From NCBI GenBank assembly GCA_937950565.1, contig CALFCS010000172.1, positions 1-54,013 on the forward strand: a DNA stretch of 54,013 nt. Direction: 5' to 3'. The DNA comes from an uncultured Lachnospiraceae bacterium. Its GTDB lineage: Bacteria > Bacillota > Clostridia > Lachnospirales > Lachnospiraceae. Position 1 is the first letter of the stretch. Each line of letters begins with the position of its first letter. The translations under genes were made by a program, and so were the position numbers. Below, one piece after another: positions 51,071 to 54,013 of this stretch. Below the pieces are notes generated by a model. That model saw only the letters and a program-made list of their open reading frames with translations, did not search any database and was not told where the DNA came from.

Positions 51071-52753
51071 ATGTATATGGATGATTACAAACGCTGGGCT
51101 CAGGCGGAACTTGAGGATGCCGATCTGACAGCAGAGCTTGAGGCAGTTGCGGGGAATGAAGAAGAGATTAAGGAGCGTTTTGCGGTTGCATTAAAGTTTG
51201 GTACAGCGGGCTTAAGAGGTGTGCTGGGAGCAGGCTCAAACCGCATGAATATTTATGTGGTACGGCAGGCTACACAGGGACTGGCAAACTGGGTGAAAAC
51301 ACAGGGCGGAAACCAGCTGGTTGCAATCAGCTATGACAGCCGTATTAAAAGTGATGTTTTTGCAAAAACGGCTGCCTGCGTACTGGCTGCAAATGGAATT
51401 AAGGTTCGTATTTATGATGCATTAATGCCGGTTCCGGCGCTTAGCTTTGCAACCCGTTATTATAAGGCGAATGCCGGTATTATGGTAACCGCTTCCCATA
51501 ATCCTGCAAAATATAATGGCTATAAGGCATATGGACCGGATGGATGCCAGATGACAGATGAGGCGGCAGATATTGTATATGCTGAGATACAGAAGACAGA
51601 TATTCTGGAAGGTGCGAAGATTGTAAGCTTTGAAGAAGGCATGGCTTCCGGGCTGATTGAATATGTGGGAGATGACTGTAAGGAAGCTTTGTATGAGGCG
51701 ATTGAGGCATGCAGCGTGCGCCCGGGGCTTTGCAAGACGGCGGGACTTAAGCTTGTGTACTCTCCGCTTAACGGAAGCGGTCTGGTTCCGGTTACCCGTG
51801 TGCTGGGAGATATCGGAATCGACGATATTACGATTGTTCCGGAACAGCAGTATCCGGATGGAAACTTCCCGACATGCCCATACCCGAATCCGGAAATTTT
51901 TGAAGCTTTGAAGCTGGGCCTTGAACTGGCTGAGAAGTCAGGTGCAGACCTGATGCTGGCAACGGACCCAGATGCAGACCGTGTAGGTATTGCAATTAAG
52001 TGTCCGGATGGAACATATGAGCTGGTATCCGGTAATGAGGTTGGCGCACTTCTGTTAGACTATATTTGTGCAGGCAGGATTGAGAATGGAACGATGCCAG
52101 AGAATCCAGTAGCTGTAAAATCCATCGTTTCCACACCGCTTGCGGATGCCATAGCGGCACATTACGGGGTAGAGCTCCGCAGTGTTCTGACAGGCTTTAA
52201 GTGGATTGGCGACCAGATTGCAACACTGGAGGAAGCTGGTGAGGTAGAAAGATTTATCTTTGGATTCGAGGAGAGTTATGGATATCTGGCAGGACCGTAT
52301 GTGCGTGATAAGGATGCGATTATCGGTTCCATGCTGATTTGTGAGATGGCGGCATATTACCGCAGTATCGGTTCCTCTATCAAAGAAAGACTGGAAGAAA
52401 TTTATGCAGAATACGGCCGCTACCTGAATAAGGTTGACAGCTTTGAATTCCCGGGATTATCCGGTATGGATAAAATGACGGGTATTATGGAAGGGCTTCG
52501 TGAGAATCCACTTACGGAGATTGCAGGATATAAAGTAGTGAAAGCGGTTGATTATAAGAAACCGGAGGAGACAGGTCTTCCGGCAGCAAATGTTCTGATC
52601 TACAGCCTGGAAGGCGGGGCAACTGTGATTGTTCGTCCGTCCGGTACAGAACCGAAGATTAAGACATACTTTACTACATTAGGTAAGGACCTGGCAGAAG
52701 CGCAGGCACAGAAAGATAAGCTTGCAGAGGCTATGAAGCCGATTCTGGCATAG
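51071..52753 (+). CDS. pgcA: Alpha-phosphoglucomutase (PgcA type)
   Basis: Interconverts glucose 6-phosphate and glucose 1-phosphate, feeding glycogen synthesis and wall-polymer precursors. A 560-residue alpha-phosphohexomutase: FGTAGLRGVLGAGSNRMN, the phosphoserine loop TASHNPAKYNGYK (Ser142), the metal-binding DPDADRVG, GFEESYGYL and the C-terminal phosphate site RPSGTEPKIK. Length fits the PgcA group rather than GlmM (about 450). It has its own promoter and is convergent with map. With glgC, glgD and the GH13 enzyme it completes a local glucan set. Confidence 0.93.
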   Translation: MYMDDYKRWAQAELEDADLTAELEAVAGNEEEIKERFAVALKFGTAGLRGVLGAGSNRMNIYVVRQATQGLANWVKTQGGNQLVAISYDSRIKSDVFAKTAACVLAANGIKVRIYDALMPVPALSFATRYYKANAGIMVTASHNPAKYNGYKAYGPDGCQMTDEAADIVYAEIQKTDILEGAKIVSFEEGMASGLIEYVGDDCKEALYEAIEACSVRPGLCKTAGLKLVYSPLNGSGLVPVTRVLGDIGIDDITIVPEQQYPDGNFPTCPYPNPEIFEALKLGLELAEKSGADLMLATDPDADRVGIAIKCPDGTYELVSGNEVGALLLDYICAGRIENGTMPENPVAVKSIVSTPLADAIAAHYGVELRSVLTGFKWIGDQIATLEEAGEVERFIFGFEESYGYLAGPYVRDKDAIIGSMLICEMAAYYRSIGSSIKERLEEIYAEYGRYLNKVDSFEFPGLSGMDKMTGIMEGLRENPLTEIAGYKVVKAVDYKKPEETGLPAANVLIYSLEGGATVIVRPSGTEPKIKTYFTTLGKDLAEAQAQKDKLAEAMKPILA

Positions 52754-52790
52754 AAAGATAACAAGAAGAAAATAAAAAGACAGATAAAAA

Positions 52791-52819
52791 ACAGACCGGG
52801 GACAGGTTCCCCGGTCTGT
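52791..52819. terminator. Terminator between pgcA and map
   Basis: ACAGACCGGGGA (52791-52802) pairs perfectly with TCCCCGGTCTGT (52808-52819), 5-base loop. The A-run on the left makes it a good terminator for map on the minus strand; the T-run on the plus side is short. Confidence 0.85.
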
Positions 52820-52838
52820 TTGAATGTGGTTTGGATAA

Positions 52839-53648
52839 TTATTTCGTCAGAACTTCCACACCGTTTTCGGTAATCAGTACCATATATTCTACTTGTGCAG
52901 ATAATCCGCCATCGATGGTATAGACCGTCCAGCCGTTATCTTCATCTACATAGAAATCCGGACTGCCCTCATTAATCATTGGCTCGATGGTGAACATCAT
53001 GCCGGGAACAAGCACCATTTCACTGCCCTTAGGTGTGACATAGCTGACAAAAGGATCCTCATGAAATTCAAGACCGATGCCGTGTCCGCCGATGTCCTCT
53101 ACGACAGAATAACCATTTGCACGTGCGTGGCTGTTAATGGCCCAGGCAATATCTCCCAGATGTCCCCATGGCTTTGCGGCTTTTAATCCCAGCTCTACAC
53201 ATTCCTTTGTAATACGTACAAGCTTCTCGGCACGGGGAGAAATATTTCCAATTGTAAACATACGGGAGGCGTCCGAAAAATAACCATTTAATATAGTCGA
53301 CACGTCTACATTAATAATATCCCCGTCTTTTAATATTTCGTCTTCACAAGGGATTCCGTGGCATATGACATCATTTATGGAAGTGCAGACACTCTTGGGA
53401 AATCCCTCATAGTTTAGGGGCGCCGGGATGCCGCCATGTTCTGTGGTGAAATCATAGACCAGCTTATCAATCTGCGCAGTACTCATGCCCTCGCAGATGT
53501 GCGCCTGTACGTGGTCGAGAATGGCAGTATTTAACGCGGCGCTTTTTTTGATGGCTTCAATCTGCTTTGGAGTCTTTAATAAAGAACGGTCAGGGACAAT
53601 CTGACCCTTTGAGGCAAGCTTCCAAAGTTTTATATCAAGTCTGTCCAA
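52839..53648 (-). CDS. map: Methionine aminopeptidase, type I
   Basis: Removes the initiator methionine from nascent proteins. All five metal ligands are visible: two Asp in NVDVSTILNGYFSDAS, His in GGHGIGLEFHE, Glu in FTIEPMINEG and Glu in AQVEYMVL. Many clostridial Map proteins carry an N-terminal SEC-C zinc motif before the segment seen here as DIKLWKLASKGQIVPDRS; in this gene no Cys motif precedes it. I choose the TTG at 53648: AAAGAAGG lies eight bases upstream, and family homology begins there. An ATG at 53726 extends the frame by 26 residues, but it has no ribosome binding site and lies in the structured element described separately. Activity should not depend on this choice. Confidence 0.85.
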   Translation of the reverse strand: MDRLDIKLWKLASKGQIVPDRSLLKTPKQIEAIKKSAALNTAILDHVQAHICEGMSTAQIDKLVYDFTTEHGGIPAPLNYEGFPKSVCTSINDVICHGIPCEDEILKDGDIINVDVSTILNGYFSDASRMFTIGNISPRAEKLVRITKECVELGLKAAKPWGHLGDIAWAINSHARANGYSVVEDIGGHGIGLEFHEDPFVSYVTPKGSEMVLVPGMMFTIEPMINEGSPDFYVDEDNGWTVYTIDGGLSAQVEYMVLITENGVEVLTK

Positions 53649-53719
53649 AATAAATTCCTTCTTTCCTTTTGAATTTCCTGTTCCAATTTCTGCCTCGCCG
53701 CCCGCCACAGCCATGGGCT

Positions 53720-54013
53720 CTGCCATCGGTTTAGCGGAAACTGTGCTCTGCGCGGGGCAAACGCGCTGCCGTTACAGAAGCGTGACAGATTTTTGCAGTT
53801 TTTTTCGAGACTAGCGACCGTTGCTGTGCAATGTCTGAGCATTCGCATGAGCCAAACCGTACAGGCAGCAGTTTGTCTCCGTCTGAGACGGCTGTTACAG
53901 ACACTCAAAACAGCCAGGCAGAGATGAACTGCGGTCTGCATCGATGTCTGAGCTTTGCGAGTTTGAGGCAGACCGCAGCTATCAAACATCTCTGACTCTG
54001 TTTTGCTAGTGTC
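53720..54013. other. GC-rich, heavily palindromic non-coding element upstream of map
   Basis: About 290 bases unlike the rest of the window in composition, with no credible gene on either strand; a 119-residue open frame here has no start signal and looks non-protein. It holds a nested 33-bp palindrome (53900-54013), a CCGTC/GACGG hairpin (53879-53891), a GCGCG/CGCGC hairpin (about 53750-53766), and two copies of a GCTCAGACATYG module on the minus strand. It may be an interspersed repeat or an RNA element in the map leader. The element runs into the window edge. Confidence 0.55.
53900..54013. repeat. Nested long inverted repeat
   Basis: Three successive arm pairs around a 28-base loop: GACACTCAAAACAG (53900-53913) with CTGTTTTG-CT-AGTGTC (53998-54013, 2-base bulge), CAGAGATG (53919-53926) with CATCTCTG (53987-53994), and CTGCGGTCTGC (53929-53939) with GCAGACCGCAG (53968-53978). 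That gives 33 paired bases. Confidence 0.85.

Noticed and set aside
53630..53989. 119-residue minus-strand open frame in the structured element
   Set aside because: No ribosome binding site, Cys/Arg/Leu-rich translation imposed by the palindromes, and it overlaps the map start in another frame; judged non-coding.
1..54013. tRNA, rRNA or insertion sequence genes
   Set aside because: No cloverleaf-like sequence with CCA end, no rRNA motifs and no transposase-like frame were recognised by eye; a tRNAscan run would settle the tRNA question.

Overview
The window looks like a chromosomal segment of a low- to mid-GC Gram-positive, endospore-forming Clostridia, most likely Lachnospiraceae. The evidence is AGGAGG-type ribosome binding sites, a DnaD/DnaI-type helicase loading pair, a GlgC/GlgD pair, S-layer homology repeats on a secreted enzyme, and the conserved block rqcP-yabP-yabQ-divIC-spoIIE-tilS-hpt-ftsH. 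I see no rRNA or tRNA genes, CRISPR array, transposase or phage structural genes. The species cannot be named from the sequence alone.

Left third (1-16754). A VanRS-like two-component system, cut by the window edge, leads into a YhaO/YhaN-type (SbcD/Rad50-like) nuclease pair. A convergent two-component system stands back-to-back with a CsbB-type glycosyltransferase and a YfhO membrane protein, a known cell-wall polymer glycosylation pair; paired palindromes lie in their shared promoter region. An AT-rich abortive-infection gene (Abi_2/AbiF-like, HEPN motif) follows, with a promoter and a short hairpin RNA candidate just downstream. Next are a 58-residue small ORF with L-lactate dehydrogenase, then a sugar-sensing operon: solute-binding lipoprotein, YesM-type kinase and YesN-type regulator.

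Centre (16755-33858). A 1799-residue secreted, S-layer-anchored GH127-type beta-L-arabinofuranosidase is the probable target of that sensor operon. A BlaI-type repressor, an M56 (BlaR1-like) protease and a large FtsX-type ABC transporter form a probable antibiotic or envelope-stress operon. On the minus strand lie a zinc-ribbon protein with octapeptide repeats, a DUF2752 protein, and a replication/wall block: murC, dnaD, dnaC and prs. Three DnaA boxes sit between murC and dnaD.

Right (33859-54013). glgCD and spoVG are followed by cca and a RluA-type pseudouridine synthase (minus strand), an orphan RNA candidate, proS, a CotS-like kinase, hup, the sporulation/division block with a SpoIIE lacking its membrane domain, tilS, hpt, ftsH, a cytosolic GH13 enzyme and phosphoglucomutase. 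glgC, glgD, the GH13 enzyme and phosphoglucomutase together suggest active alpha-glucan (glycogen) turnover. The window ends in map (minus strand), whose 5' end abuts a GC-rich, heavily palindromic non-coding element.

The strongest leads for new biology are the AbiF-like gene with its neighbouring RNA (11139-11233), the DnaA-box cluster upstream of dnaD-dnaC-prs (32447-32478), the structured element fused to map (53720-54013), the orphan RNA upstream of proS (about 39009-39159), and the solute-binding protein/kinase/regulator operon (12658-16754).
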